This document shows positions 54,177 to 63,670 of a stretch of 64,000 nt of DNA, piece after piece. Both the position numbers and the translations under genes were made by a program. The number at the start of each line of letters is the position of its first letter. Positions within the stretch are counted from its first letter, which is position 1. Under the pieces are notes generated by a model. It was not told the origin of the DNA. It saw nothing but the letters and a program-made list of their open reading frames with translations, and did not search any database. The stretch covers positions 62,001-126,000 of the forward strand of contig NZ_JALQCW010000012.1 in NCBI RefSeq assembly GCF_023241715.1, read 5' to 3'. Origin of the DNA: Pseudomonas morbosilactucae. GTDB lineage: Bacteria > Pseudomonadota > Gammaproteobacteria > Pseudomonadales > Pseudomonadaceae.

Positions 54177-55316
54177 GTGAGCGAAACAGCCTTGCCCAAA
54201 GATCAAGTGCAGCCGGTGCTTGAGACACCGACCGAACCCGTTCCCCCTGTTGTGCAGCGCCGTGGCAATGGGGTGGCGATTCTAGCCCTGCTGCTGGGTG
54301 CCGCAGGTGTCGCTGCCGGCGGCTGGGGAATCTGGCAGGTGCGTAGCCTGCAAGCCCACAACCTGCAGCAGTCGGAGCAGTTACAGGCGCTGAACGATCA
54401 GGCCCAGAGCTCCAAACTCAGCGAGCAGCGTTTCAGTGCGCGGCTTGAGCAACTGCCGCCAGCGGATGAGCTGGAAGACCGGCGCCGCCTGGTGGCCCAG
54501 TTGCAGGGCGATCAGCAGCGTCTCAACCAGCGCCTGGAAAGCGTCCTCGGTGCCAGCCGCAAGGATTGGCGCCTGGCCGAGGCCGAGCACTTGCTGCGCC
54601 TGGCCAGCCTGCGGTTGTCTGCCCTGCAAGACATCACCAGCGCCCAGGCGTTGGTCCAGGGCGCGGACGATATTCTTCGTGAGCAGAATGACCCGGGCGC
54701 CTTTGCCGCTCGCGAGCAAGTGCTCAAGAGCCTGGCCGCCTTGCGCAGCACCCAGCAGCCGGACCGTACCGGGCTGTTCCTGCAACTGGGCGCCTTGCGC
54801 GATCAGGTGCTCGACCTCAATGCCCTGGCCCCCGAGTTCAAGGACCGTGGCGATTCCCTGCCGGGCCTGACCGCCGATGGTGACGGCGCCAGCCTCTGGT
54901 CACGAGCCTGGGCGGAGCTTTCGCGGTATTTCCGCATTGACTTCAACGCTGACAAAAACATTCGGCCGCTATTGGCCGGGCAAAGCCTGACTCAGGTGCG
55001 CCTGGCCTTGAGCCTGGCCCTGGAGCAAGCGCAGTGGGCCGCCTTGAATGGCCAGGCTCCGGTATACGGGCAGGCGCTGACCGAGGCTCGGGATGTACTG
55101 AAAACCAACTTCAACCAGGACGACCCGCAGACCAAGGTCATGGTGGAGCGCCTGGCCGAGTTGAGCCAGCAGCCGGTGACCGTGGTCACGCCGGACCTGG
55201 CCAAGACCCTGAGCGCGGTCCAGGCGTACCTTGAGCGGCGCAACCTGAACGCTGAAGACTCGGTGAAACCTCTGGCCAAGCCTGCTGCGAGCACCGCGCA
55301 GGAGACCAGCCCATGA
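54177..55316 (+). CDS. hemX: HemX-like inner-membrane protein
   Basis: 379 residues from a GTG at 54177. A cytoplasmic lead is followed by one membrane helix (GVAILALLLGAAGVAAGGWG) and a long periplasmic helical domain. It is called a uroporphyrinogen methyltransferase in databases, but no methyltransferase motif is present. It overlaps hemY by 4 bp. Confidence 0.9.
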   Translation: MSETALPKDQVQPVLETPTEPVPPVVQRRGNGVAILALLLGAAGVAAGGWGIWQVRSLQAHNLQQSEQLQALNDQAQSSKLSEQRFSARLEQLPPADELEDRRRLVAQLQGDQQRLNQRLESVLGASRKDWRLAEAEHLLRLASLRLSALQDITSAQALVQGADDILREQNDPGAFAAREQVLKSLAALRSTQQPDRTGLFLQLGALRDQVLDLNALAPEFKDRGDSLPGLTADGDGASLWSRAWAELSRYFRIDFNADKNIRPLLAGQSLTQVRLALSLALEQAQWAALNGQAPVYGQALTEARDVLKTNFNQDDPQTKVMVERLAELSQQPVTVVTPDLAKTLSAVQAYLERRNLNAEDSVKPLAKPAASTAQETSP

Positions 55317-56551
55317 AGCGCGTGTATGTGATTGTGCTGTTGCTGATCGCTGCGATCGGCTTGCTGGGTCTGGCGATTGCCGAGCATCCCGGTTACGTGC
55401 TGATCGCGTACAGCAACTTCCGTTATGAATCGAGCCTGTGGGCCACCCTGGCCTTGGTTGCACTGATCTGGCTGCTGATCTGGGGCATCAAGCTGCTGAT
55501 CGAGCTGGTGCTGGTTTCCGGTGGTGTGGTCAACCCCTGGTCGCGGCGCAACCGCAGCCGTCGGGTGCAGATCGCCATCGAGCAGGGGCAGATGGACCTG
55601 GCCGAAGGACGCTGGGCCAGTGCGCAGCGGCATCTGCATCGGGCCGCCGAAGCCGAGCGTCAGCCGCTGCTGTATTACCTGGGCGCTGCCCGGGCAGCCA
55701 ACGAGCAGGGGCACTACGAAGAGTGCGACCGTCTGCTGGAGCGCGCCCTGGAGCGCCAGCCGCAAGCTGAATTGGCGGTGGCCTTGAGTCACGCGCAAAT
55801 GCAGACCGACCGTGGTGATACCGACGGCGCACTGGTTACCCTGCAGGCCATGCATGAGCGTCACCCCCACAGCGTCCAGGTGCTGCGCCAGTTGCAGCGG
55901 CTGCATCAGCAGCGTGGCGACTGGTCGGCGGTGATTCGCCTGTTGCCTGAGTTGCGCAAGGACAAGGCATTGCCCGCCAGCGAGTTGCTGGAACTGGAGC
56001 GCCGGGCCTGGGGTGAAAACCTGACCCTCGCCGCGCGTCGTGAAGAAGATGCCACTGCCGGTTTGCAGTCCCTTAATCGCGCCTGGCAACAATTGACTTC
56101 GGCCCAGCGCCAAGAGCCGCCATTGATCTTGGCCTACGCCGAGCAACTGCGTCAGTTGGGAGCGGAAGCCGAGGCCGAGGAAGTGCTGCGCACGGCGATG
56201 AAGCGCCGGTACGAAAGCCATCTGGCCCGTCTGTATGGCCTGGTGCGTGGCAGTGACCCAGCGCGCCAGCTGCAAACCGCTGAGCAATGGCTGAAGGACC
56301 ATCCCGATGACCCGAGCCTGTTGCTGACCCTGGGCCGTCTCTGCCTGCAAAGCAGCCTGTGGGGCAAGGCCCGGGATTATCTGGACAGCAGCTTGCGGGT
56401 GCAGCGCAATCCGGAAGCCTGTGCCGAGCTGGCGCGCCTGCTGGCGCAGTTGGGCGACACCGAGCGCAGCAACCAGCTGTTCCAGGAAGGCCTGGGGTTG
56501 CTGGACGAGCGTTTGCTGGCGTCGCCGCTGCCCGTGCCCGCCAGGGCCTGA
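55313..56551 (+). CDS. hemY: HemY protein (TPR membrane protein)
   Basis: 412 residues with two N-terminal membrane helices (VIVLLLIAAIGLLGLAIAE and LALVALIWLLIWGIKLLIEL) and then TPR-type repeats. It is the fourth gene of the hemCDXY run. It is unrelated to protoporphyrinogen oxidase HemY of Gram-positives. Confidence 0.92.
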   Translation: MKRVYVIVLLLIAAIGLLGLAIAEHPGYVLIAYSNFRYESSLWATLALVALIWLLIWGIKLLIELVLVSGGVVNPWSRRNRSRRVQIAIEQGQMDLAEGRWASAQRHLHRAAEAERQPLLYYLGAARAANEQGHYEECDRLLERALERQPQAELAVALSHAQMQTDRGDTDGALVTLQAMHERHPHSVQVLRQLQRLHQQRGDWSAVIRLLPELRKDKALPASELLELERRAWGENLTLAARREEDATAGLQSLNRAWQQLTSAQRQEPPLILAYAEQLRQLGAEAEAEEVLRTAMKRRYESHLARLYGLVRGSDPARQLQTAEQWLKDHPDDPSLLLTLGRLCLQSSLWGKARDYLDSSLRVQRNPEACAELARLLAQLGDTERSNQLFQEGLGLLDERLLASPLPVPARA

Positions 56552-56564
56552 CCTGGCACCCAGT

Positions 56565-56596
56565 CCGGCTGCCTGAGCAGGGCAGCCGGTTTTTTT
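56565..56596 (+). terminator. Terminator after hemY
   Basis: CCGGCTGCC-TGAGCA-GGCAGCCGG followed by seven T, 13 bp after the stop. Confidence 0.92.
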
Positions 56597-56698
56597 CGCT
56601 CTGGTTTTCGTGGTGGCCGCTTTGCGGCATGGCGCTCCTTGAAAGGGGCCTGCGCTTTCTCTACCGTGACTGCCTGTTTCTTCCGTTACGGATCTGTC

Positions 56699-57220
56699 AT
56701 GTCGTTGGCCGGCTCGCGCGTGCTGTTCTCCCTGATGTTTCTGCTGGGGGCCTTGGCCTCATGGGCGGCGTTTTACCTGCAATCCGGCGGCGGCCTCGAC
56801 TCTTGCCCGCTTTGGAGTGCGCAGCGCGGTCTTCTGGTGTTGCTCGGCGTGTCCAACCTGATTGCCGCCGCACACGGGCCGCGCCGCCTGGGGCGCTTGC
56901 TGTACTGGGGGCTGAATCTGTTCTGGGGCTTGCTGGGCGTGGTCACGGCCGGGCGTCATGTGCTGTTGCAGAACATCCCCTCCGAGCAATTGCTGGCCTG
57001 TGTGCCGGACCTGCCGTTCATGCTGCGTCATTTTTCCTGGTGGCAGACACTGCAGTTGGCGTTCAAGGGCACGTCCGACTGCGCTGAAGTCAGCTGGACG
57101 TTGCTGGACATGAGCCTGCCGGAATGGAGCCTGCTGGTTTTTGTCGCTGTACTGATGGTCAGCGGCTACCAGCTATGGCGCCGGTTGCAGGCCCTCTGGC
57201 AGGCGCCGGTCTTGTCTTGA
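56699..57220 (+). CDS. DsbB-like disulfide bond protein (DsbH type), first CxxC altered
   Basis: 173 residues with four membrane helices. DsbB normally has a CxxC in the first periplasmic loop; here the loop reads [10 protein letters not shown], so the second Cys is Trp. The second loop keeps its two cysteines ([10 protein letters not shown], then [10 protein letters not shown]). DsbB reoxidises DsbA using quinone. The change would break the quinone-linked Cys pair unless the protein has another role. Confidence 0.82.
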   Translation: MSLAGSRVLFSLMFLLGALASWAAFYLQSGGGLDSCPLWSAQRGLLVLLGVSNLIAAAHGPRRLGRLLYWGLNLFWGLLGVVTAGRHVLLQNIPSEQLLACVPDLPFMLRHFSWWQTLQLAFKGTSDCAEVSWTLLDMSLPEWSLLVFVAVLMVSGYQLWRRLQALWQAPVLS

Positions 57221-57428
57221 GTCAGTATTTGCGCAGGGCAGGCGGATTAAACGCTTGTATGAACTTTATCTCCTGCGTACCTTGAAGCCATTGTCGTGCG
57301 GGCATAATCTGGCCCGCACGCGTCATTGGAATTATGTTGCTCGATGCTGTTCTGCCTGGCTGCTGCTTGAGTCTTCAAGTCCCGCAGCAGGTGTAGACGG
57401 CATGACCCATAAGGGAAGAGAGATCGCC

Positions 57429-57887
57429 ATGCTCGAAAGTTGTCAGAATGCTCAGGAACGCTGGGGTGGGGTGCACCTGCTGATCGATCGCTGGCTCCAG
57501 GAGCGTCACGAACTGGTTCGGGCCTATGACGCCCTCGGTGCCAAACCTGAGGCACTGGCCGAGAGCAAAGCCCCGTTGCAGGAGTTCTGCGCCATTTTGG
57601 TGGACTACGTGTCGGCAGGGCATTTCGAAATCTACGAGCAGCTGACCAGCGAAGCCAAGGCCTTTGGCGACAAACGCGGCCTGGAACTGGCGGAGACCCT
57701 TTACCCGCGCATCGATGTGATCACTGAAAAGCTGCTGGCCTTCAACGATCTGTGTGATGAAGGCAAATGCGTGGCGCAGAAATTCCAGGAGCTCGGCGGC
57801 CTGTTGCATGAGCGCTTCGAACTGGAAGATTGCCTGATCGAAGTCCTGCACAACGCTCACAAGGAAGAAGCGGCTGCCCAAGCTTGA
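57429..57887 (+). CDS. algQ: Anti-sigma-70 factor AlgQ (Rsd family)
   Basis: 152 residues from the ATG at 57429. The Rsd/AlgQ bundle is clear: [20 protein letters not shown], then [20 protein letters not shown]. It binds sigma-70 and affects alginate and siderophore genes. It sits beside algP as in other Pseudomonas. Confidence 0.9.
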   Translation: MLESCQNAQERWGGVHLLIDRWLQERHELVRAYDALGAKPEALAESKAPLQEFCAILVDYVSAGHFEIYEQLTSEAKAFGDKRGLELAETLYPRIDVITEKLLAFNDLCDEGKCVAQKFQELGGLLHERFELEDCLIEVLHNAHKEEAAAQA

Positions 57888-57947
57888 AGGGAGGCGTGAG
57901 GTTGACCGAAACGGTGCGCATGGCGCGCCGTTTTTCGTTGTCGGGCC

Positions 57948-58613
57948 TCAGCTTTTTGTGCCCAGTAATTCAACCTCAAACACCAGAGGCGTGTAGGGCG
58001 GGATCAGGTCGCCGGCACCGTCCGCGCCATACGCCTGGACCGACGGGATCACCAGCCGCCACTTGGCGCCCGTAGGCATCTGCTGCAACGCGCTGCGCCA
58101 GCCGGCGATCACGCTGTCCAGGCGAAACCACTGCGGTTGCTGGTTCTGATCGAACAGCGTGCCGTCAGGCAGGCGACCCACATAACGTACTTGCACCGAA
58201 CCGTCCGCGCCGGCCTTGGCGCCGCTGCCGGGGGTGAGTTCGGTGAGCAGGATGCCGTCTGCCAGTTCGCGCACACCGGGCTTGGCTTTCTCGGCGCTGA
58301 GAAAACGCTGCTCGTTTTCCAGGGCCACTTCTGTTTGTGGCTTGGCCGATTGCTCGCTGACCTGGGCATCGTGTTGGGCGAGGATCTGTTCGATACGCTC
58401 ATCCTTGAGTGCCAGGGGCTGGCCTTGATAGGCCGCTTTCAAACCTTCGATCAAGGCCTGGAGCTGCAGCTCGGGGACTTCTTCGCGCAGGCGTTCACCG
58501 AGGCTGGCGCCAAGGCTGTAAGCCAGGTCGTGAGCATCATTCGGTGCCGGCTCGGTGGCGGCGTGAGCCACTGGCACAAGCCAGATCAAGGATAAAAAAA
58601 GGTAGCGTGACAT
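57948..58613 (-). CDS. FKBP-type peptidyl-prolyl isomerase, exported
   Basis: 221 residues from the ATG at 58613. Signal peptide (LFLSLIWLVPVAHA), then a dimerisation helix part (YSLGASLGERL) and a C-terminal FKBP domain (VQVRYVGRLPDGTLFDQN, then GAGDLIPPYTPLVFEVELL). A periplasmic folding helper of the FkpA/Mip type. Confidence 0.9.
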   Translation of the reverse strand: MSRYLFLSLIWLVPVAHAATEPAPNDAHDLAYSLGASLGERLREEVPELQLQALIEGLKAAYQGQPLALKDERIEQILAQHDAQVSEQSAKPQTEVALENEQRFLSAEKAKPGVRELADGILLTELTPGSGAKAGADGSVQVRYVGRLPDGTLFDQNQQPQWFRLDSVIAGWRSALQQMPTGAKWRLVIPSVQAYGADGAGDLIPPYTPLVFEVELLGTKS

Positions 58614-58806
58614 GGGCACTCTCCGGCCTGAGATGGTGGGGATTATGCCAGTGGCGATGGTCACGCTGGTGAGCAACTTCGAGTCGCGTGCAGAACATTT
58701 TCAATCGGCTGCAACGCGGGGCTTTCGATACTGTCAACATGCCCTAGCGGCGGTAGCAGCAGAGGTCTAGTATGAGCCGCAACTCACGTCAGCCAGGAGG
58801 TAAACC

Positions 58807-59883
58807 ATGTCGGCCAATAAGAAGCCTGTAAGTACTCCGTTGCATTTACTCCAACAGTTGTCGGGCAGCCTGCTCGAGCATTTGGAAAACGCCTGTTCCG
58901 AGGCCTTGGCTGATGCTGAAAAACTGCTCGCCAAGTTGGAAAAACAACGGGGTAAAGCGCAGGAAAAACTGCACAAGTCGCGCACCAAATTGCAGGACGC
59001 CGCAGCGGCCGGCAAAGCCAAGGCGCAAGGCAAGGCCAAGGGTGCAGTGAAAGATCTTGAAGACCTGCTGGATGCTCTGAAAGAGCGTCAATCGGAAACC
59101 CGCACCTACATTCTGCAACTCAAGCGCGATGCCCAGGAAAGCCTGAAACTGGCCCAGGGTGTTGGTCGCGTGAAAGAAGCGGTGGCCAAAGTCTTGACCA
59201 CCCGTGATGCCAAGCCAGCAGCGGCTGCGGCGAAGAAGCCTGCCGCCAAACCGGCAGCAGCCAAAGCAGCCCCTGCAAAATCGACCGCTAAACCTGCTGC
59301 CAAGGCACCCGCCAAGCCAGCGGCCAGTGCTGCCAAGCCGGCGGCGAAACCTGCGGCCAAAACCGCAGCCGCCAAGCCTGCTGCCAAACCGGTTGCGGCC
59401 AAAACCGCGGCGGCTAAACCTACCGCCAAACCGGCTGCCAAGGCCCCGGTGAAAGCCGCGGCAAAACCAGCGACCAAGCCAGCCGCCAAAACCGCAGCGG
59501 CCAAACCGGCAGTGGCCAAGCCGGCCGCTAAACCCGCTGTTGCCAAGGCTGCGGCCAGCAAGCCAGCGGCGCCTAAAACCCCGGTGAAAGCCGCCGCTAA
59601 ACCTGCTGCGAAGCCAGCCGCTAAACCGGCTGCCGCTGCCAAACCAGCCACTGCAGCCAAGCCAGCCGCGGCTGCTGCCAAGCCCGCTGCTAAACCGGCC
59701 GCCAAGCCAGTGGCGAAAAAACCAGCCGCCAAACCTGCTGCCGCTAAACCGGCCACCGCTCCTGCGGCCGCCAAGCCAGCGACACCTGCCGCACCTGCTC
59801 CAGCTGCTTCGCCAGCACCGGCAGCCACTCCGGCCGCTCCTGCGTCGGCCGCTGCCAGCAGCACCCCAGGCAGCGCTTCCTAA
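58807..59883 (+). CDS. algP: Histone H1-like regulator AlgP (AlgR3)
   Basis: 358 residues. The N-terminal 130 residues are a charged coiled coil (ADAEKLLAKLEKQRGKAQEK). From about residue 137 the protein is nearly only Lys-Pro-Ala-Ala repeats (59200-59840), like eukaryotic H1 tails. It binds DNA without strong sequence choice and takes part in alginate control. The repeat DNA is prone to length change between strains. AGGAGG precedes the ATG. Confidence 0.93.
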   Translation: MSANKKPVSTPLHLLQQLSGSLLEHLENACSEALADAEKLLAKLEKQRGKAQEKLHKSRTKLQDAAAAGKAKAQGKAKGAVKDLEDLLDALKERQSETRTYILQLKRDAQESLKLAQGVGRVKEAVAKVLTTRDAKPAAAAAKKPAAKPAAAKAAPAKSTAKPAAKAPAKPAASAAKPAAKPAAKTAAAKPAAKPVAAKTAAAKPTAKPAAKAPVKAAAKPATKPAAKTAAAKPAVAKPAAKPAVAKAAASKPAAPKTPVKAAAKPAAKPAAKPAAAAKPATAAKPAAAAAKPAAKPAAKPVAKKPAAKPAAAKPATAPAAAKPATPAAPAPAASPAPAATPAAPASAAASSTPGSAS

Positions 59884-60344
59884 GCGCTGGTCACCGCGAC
59901 ACGCAGCACCTGCAGCGCGTCGCGGTTGAAGTTGGCGGCTTCGGCCGCCACTCCTTCCAGCCAGGCCGACAAATCGTCCGCCTGCCCCTCTGGCCAGTCC
60001 TCGGCCACATCTTGCAAACGCATTAACAATTGCCGTTCCGCTTCCAGTTCCAGGGCTTTGACCTGTTCGCGCAAGATCCGCAGTTCCGGATCCTGGCCGG
60101 CCGCCGAGCGCCATTGATTGCGTAACTGGCGTAACGGTTGCACCACGTCCCGGTGCCAGGGCTCGGCCTGCTCGCGTAGCAACTCAAGCCGTTGCGCAGT
60201 GCAGGCCACGCCACGCTCACCGAGCCAAGCGGCGCACAGCAGCAGACAGACATTGGCACCGGCCCCCTGCAATTGCAGGCACGCCGCTTCGACGCCGGAA
60301 AGGGCGTAGGTCTTGAGGGTAAAGCTCCACAGGTCAGAGGACAT
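59880..60344 (-). CDS. TIGR02444 family protein
   Basis: 154 residues: DLWSFTLKTYALSGVEAACL, then GANVCLLLCAAWLGERG, the family start. The function is unknown. It is convergent with algP (4-bp overlap) and divergent from the ABC-F gene. Confidence 0.85.
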   Translation of the reverse strand: MSSDLWSFTLKTYALSGVEAACLQLQGAGANVCLLLCAAWLGERGVACTAQRLELLREQAEPWHRDVVQPLRQLRNQWRSAAGQDPELRILREQVKALELEAERQLLMRLQDVAEDWPEGQADDLSAWLEGVAAEAANFNRDALQVLRVAVTSA

Positions 60345-60394
60345 ATTCCTACTCGCGCCAGTTGCGAGCGAAGCTGGTAGACTCCGCCGCCATT

Positions 60395-62305
60395 ATGATT
60401 CGACTTCAGAACCTGACTTTACAGCGTGGCCCGCAACGTCTGCTAGAAGACGCCGAGCTGACCCTGCACGCCGGCCATAAAGCCGGCTTGATCGGTGCTA
60501 ATGGCGCCGGCAAATCCAGCCTTTTCGCCTTGTTGCGCGGTGAGCTGCACCCGGATTCCGGGGACTGCTTCCTGCCCGCCGACTGGCGCATTGCCCACAT
60601 GCGTCAGGAGGTCGATACCCTCGAACGCCTGGCCGTGGACTATGTGCTCGATGGCGACCTGCGTCTGCGTCAGGTGCAGCGTGAGCTGGCGGCGGCCGAA
60701 GCGTCCCACGACGGTGCTGCCCAGGCGCGCCTGCATGCCGAACTGGATAGCGCCGACGGTTACACCGCCGACGCCCGGGCGCGCAAATTGCTGGCGGGCC
60801 TGGGGTTCACCAACGAGCAGATGGACCGTCAGGTCGGCGACTTCTCCGGGGGCTGGCGGATGCGCCTGAACCTGGCCCAGGCGCTGATGTGCCCGTCGGA
60901 CCTGTTGCTGCTCGACGAGCCCACCAACCACTTGGACCTCGACGCCATTATCTGGCTCGAAGAGTGGCTCAAGAGCTACCCGGGCACCTTGCTGCTGATC
61001 TCCCACGACCGCGACTTCCTGGACGCCGTGGTGGATCACGTGGCCCACGTCGATCAGCGCAAAATCACGCTTTATCGCGGCGGCTACAGCGCCTTTGAAC
61101 GCGCCCGTGCCGAGCGTCTGGCCCAGCAACAGCAGGCCTACGAGAAGCAGCAGGCGCAACGGGCGCACATGGAAAGCTACATCGCGCGGTTCAAGGCGCA
61201 GGCCACCAAGGCCCGCCAGGCCCAGAGCCGGATCAAGGCCCTGGAACGCATGGAAGAGCTGTCGGCGGCCCATGTCGATTCGCCGTTCGACTTCACCTTC
61301 CGCGAGTCGATGAAGATCTCCAGCCCCTTGATCGATCTCTCCGACGCGCGCCTGGGTTACGGCGAGCGGGCGGTGCTGGAGAAGGTCAAGCTGCAACTGA
61401 CCCCCGGCGCGCGGATCGGTTTGCTGGGCCCCAACGGTGCCGGTAAATCGACCCTGATCAAGAACCTGGCCGGTGAACTCCAGCCGCTGTCGGGCCGCCT
61501 GACCCGTGGCGAGAACACCGTGGTCGGCTACTTCGCCCAGCATCAGTTGGACTCCCTGGATTCCAAGGCCAGCCCGTTGCTGCACTTGCAGCGCCTGGCC
61601 CCCACCGAGCGCGAGCAGCCCCTGCGCGACTTCCTCGGCGGCTTTGATTTCCGTGGCGCGCGCATCGACGAGCCGGTGCTGAATTTCTCCGGCGGCGAAA
61701 AAGCCCGCCTGGCCCTGGCGCTGATCGCCTGGGAGCGGCCCAACCTGTTGCTGCTCGACGAACCCACCAACCACCTGGACCTGGAGATGCGCCTGGCCTT
61801 GACCATGGCCCTGCAAGAGTTCAGTGGCGCGGTGCTGGTGGTGTCCCACGATCGCCACCTGCTCAAAAGCACCACCGACAATTTCTACCTGGTGGCGGAC
61901 GGTAAGGTCGAGGAGTTCGATGGCGACCTGGACGACTACACCCGCTGGCTGGTGGATTATCGCCAGCGCAATGCGCCGGTCAGCAACACCCCGGTTAACC
62001 CGGACAAGACCGACAAAAAGGCCCAGCGCCAGGCCGCTGCTGCCCTGCGTCAGCAGTTGGCGCCGCACAAGCGTGAAGCCGACAAGCTGGAAGCCGAACT
62101 GGGCAAGGTCCATGAGCGCCTGGCCAAGATCGAAGCCAGCCTGGGCGACAGCGGCATCTACGAGGCGGCGCGCAAGGACGAATTGCGTGACCTGCTGGCT
62201 GAACAGGCCAAGCTCAAGGTCCGTGAAGGCCAGCTGGAAGAGTCCTGGATGGAAGCCCTGGAGCTGCTGGAAAGCCTGCAGGCGGAGTTGGAGGCCTTAT
62301 CCTGA
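60395..62305 (+). CDS. ABC-F family ATPase (YheS-like)
   Basis: 636 residues from the ATG at 60395. Two ABC cassettes: Walker A GANGAGKSSL and GPNGAGKSTL, signatures DFSGGWRMRL and NFSGGEKARL, Walker B LLLLDEPTNHLD twice, joined by the charged P-site linker (residues about 240-300). A C-terminal coiled coil follows. It works on ribosomes and is not a transporter. It overlaps the MscS-like gene by 1 bp. Confidence 0.92.
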   Translation: MIRLQNLTLQRGPQRLLEDAELTLHAGHKAGLIGANGAGKSSLFALLRGELHPDSGDCFLPADWRIAHMRQEVDTLERLAVDYVLDGDLRLRQVQRELAAAEASHDGAAQARLHAELDSADGYTADARARKLLAGLGFTNEQMDRQVGDFSGGWRMRLNLAQALMCPSDLLLLDEPTNHLDLDAIIWLEEWLKSYPGTLLLISHDRDFLDAVVDHVAHVDQRKITLYRGGYSAFERARAERLAQQQQAYEKQQAQRAHMESYIARFKAQATKARQAQSRIKALERMEELSAAHVDSPFDFTFRESMKISSPLIDLSDARLGYGERAVLEKVKLQLTPGARIGLLGPNGAGKSTLIKNLAGELQPLSGRLTRGENTVVGYFAQHQLDSLDSKASPLLHLQRLAPTEREQPLRDFLGGFDFRGARIDEPVLNFSGGEKARLALALIAWERPNLLLLDEPTNHLDLEMRLALTMALQEFSGAVLVVSHDRHLLKSTTDNFYLVADGKVEEFDGDLDDYTRWLVDYRQRNAPVSNTPVNPDKTDKKAQRQAAAALRQQLAPHKREADKLEAELGKVHERLAKIEASLGDSGIYEAARKDELRDLLAEQAKLKVREGQLEESWMEALELLESLQAELEALS

Positions 62306-62886
62306 TGGAGGCGTTGCAGTTGTCGTTGCCGGCACAATGGATCGAGCCGCTGTGGATTGGCGTGCAGATTCTGCTGATCCTGTTGGTGGGCTACCTGGCC
62401 CAGCGTTTCGTTGCCCGTTGCCTGACTCGCCTGGGCGAGCGTTACCCTTTCCCGCCGCAATTGCTGATGCCCCTGCGTGGCGGCCTGCGCTGGCTGATCA
62501 TGGGCAGCGCGCTGATCTTTGTCCTGGAGCGCCTGGGCGTTTCTGCCACGGTGCTGTGGACCGCCTTGTCCGGCTTTGTCGCCGTGGCCGCGGTGGCCTT
62601 CTTCGCCATGTGGAGTGTGCTCTCCAACCTGCTCTGCGCGATTTTGATCTTCACCGTCGGGCCATTCCGCCTGGGCGATCTGGTGGAGCTGGTGGACACG
62701 GTGGACAAGCCCGGCGTCAAAGGCCGGGTGGTGGCGATCAACCTGCTCTACACCACCCTGATCGAAGTCGAAGAGGCCGGCACCGGCAGCGCCATGGTGC
62801 AAGTGCCCAACAGCCTGTTCTTCCAGCGTTCGGTACGCCGTTGGCGCGGTGCCGACGCCTTGCCCCTGAGCTCCGGCGGCAAGTAG
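62305..62886 (+). CDS. Small MscS-family mechanosensitive channel
   Basis: 193 residues. Membrane helices (WIGVQILLILLVGYLAQRFV, LRWLIMGSALIFVLERLGV, VAVAAVAFFAMWSVLSNLLC) precede the MscS beta domain (GPFRLGDLVELVDT, then NLLYTTLIEVEEAG and VQVPNSLFFQRSVRR). It is shorter than MscS (286) because the C-terminal vestibule is missing. Confidence 0.88.
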   Translation: MEALQLSLPAQWIEPLWIGVQILLILLVGYLAQRFVARCLTRLGERYPFPPQLLMPLRGGLRWLIMGSALIFVLERLGVSATVLWTALSGFVAVAAVAFFAMWSVLSNLLCAILIFTVGPFRLGDLVELVDTVDKPGVKGRVVAINLLYTTLIEVEEAGTGSAMVQVPNSLFFQRSVRRWRGADALPLSSGGK

Positions 62887-62981
62887 CCCCGGGCCTTTGT
62901 CGGCGCCGAAAAAAACGATAGTCATCCGCCAGCCGGCGCATTAGCTTAGGCACCTGAACCGATTTCGAGTCGAGGTGTGCG

Positions 62982-63614
62982 ATGGTTTTTGAGACATGGC
63001 TGGCGTTTTTTGCCGCCTGCTGGGTGATCAGTCTTTCCCCGGGCGCAGGCGCTATTGCGTCGATGTCCTGCGGGCTGCAATACGGTTTCTGGCGCGGTTA
63101 CTGGAACGCCCTGGGCCTGCAGCTTGGCCTGGCGCTGCAGATCGCCATTGTCGCTGCGGGCGTGGGCGCGATTCTCGCGACCTCCGCCACGGCCTTCTAT
63201 GCCATCAAATGGTTCGGCGTGGCCTACCTGGTGTACCTGGCGATCAAGCAATGGCGCGCCTTGCCCAGCGACCTCAGTGACGACGCCGCCATTCGCCCGA
63301 TCGGCAAGCCCCTGGCCCTAGTGTTTCGCGGCTTCCTGGTGAACGTAAGCAACCCCAAGGCCCTGGTGTTCATGCTCGCGGTGCTGCCGCAGTTCATCGA
63401 CCCGCACGCGCCGCTGGTGCAGCAGTACCTGATCCTCGGCGTGACCATGATCGTGGTCGATCTGATAGTCATGGCTGGCTACACCGGGCTGGCGTCCAAG
63501 GTGTTGCGCCTGCTGCGTACGCCGACCCAGCAACGGCGCATGAACCGCACCTTTGCCGGGTTGTTCATTGGCGCCGCGGGGTTGCTGGCGACCATCCGCA
63601 AAGCCGCGATCTAA
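62982..63614 (+). CDS. LysE/RhtB family amino-acid exporter
   Basis: 210 residues with about six membrane helices. The family start SLSPGAGAIASMSCGLQYG and NVSNPKALVFMLAVLPQFI are clear. It exports an amino acid or derivative; the substrate is unknown. Confidence 0.9.
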   Translation: MVFETWLAFFAACWVISLSPGAGAIASMSCGLQYGFWRGYWNALGLQLGLALQIAIVAAGVGAILATSATAFYAIKWFGVAYLVYLAIKQWRALPSDLSDDAAIRPIGKPLALVFRGFLVNVSNPKALVFMLAVLPQFIDPHAPLVQQYLILGVTMIVVDLIVMAGYTGLASKVLRLLRTPTQQRRMNRTFAGLFIGAAGLLATIRKAAI

Positions 63615-63626
63615 ACCGCAGGCACA

Positions 63627-63657
63627 AAAAAAGGCGACCCTTGGGGTCGCCTTTTTC
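63627..63657. terminator. Bidirectional terminator after the LysE gene
   Basis: AAAAAAAGGCGACC-CTTG-GGTCGCCTTTTT between convergent stops serves both transcripts. Confidence 0.92.
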
Positions 63658-63670
63658 GTTTACAGACGCT

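Noticed and set aside
59200..59840. The algP repeat array as a possible CRISPR or DNA satellite
   Set aside because: The repeats are codons for Lys-Pro-Ala-Ala with varied third bases; there are no spacers of even length.
58846..60114. Gly/Arg-rich 422-residue minus-strand frame and the Ala-rich frame opposite algP
   Set aside because: These are products of reading the Lys-Pro-Ala-Ala repeat DNA backwards, with no start signal or family.
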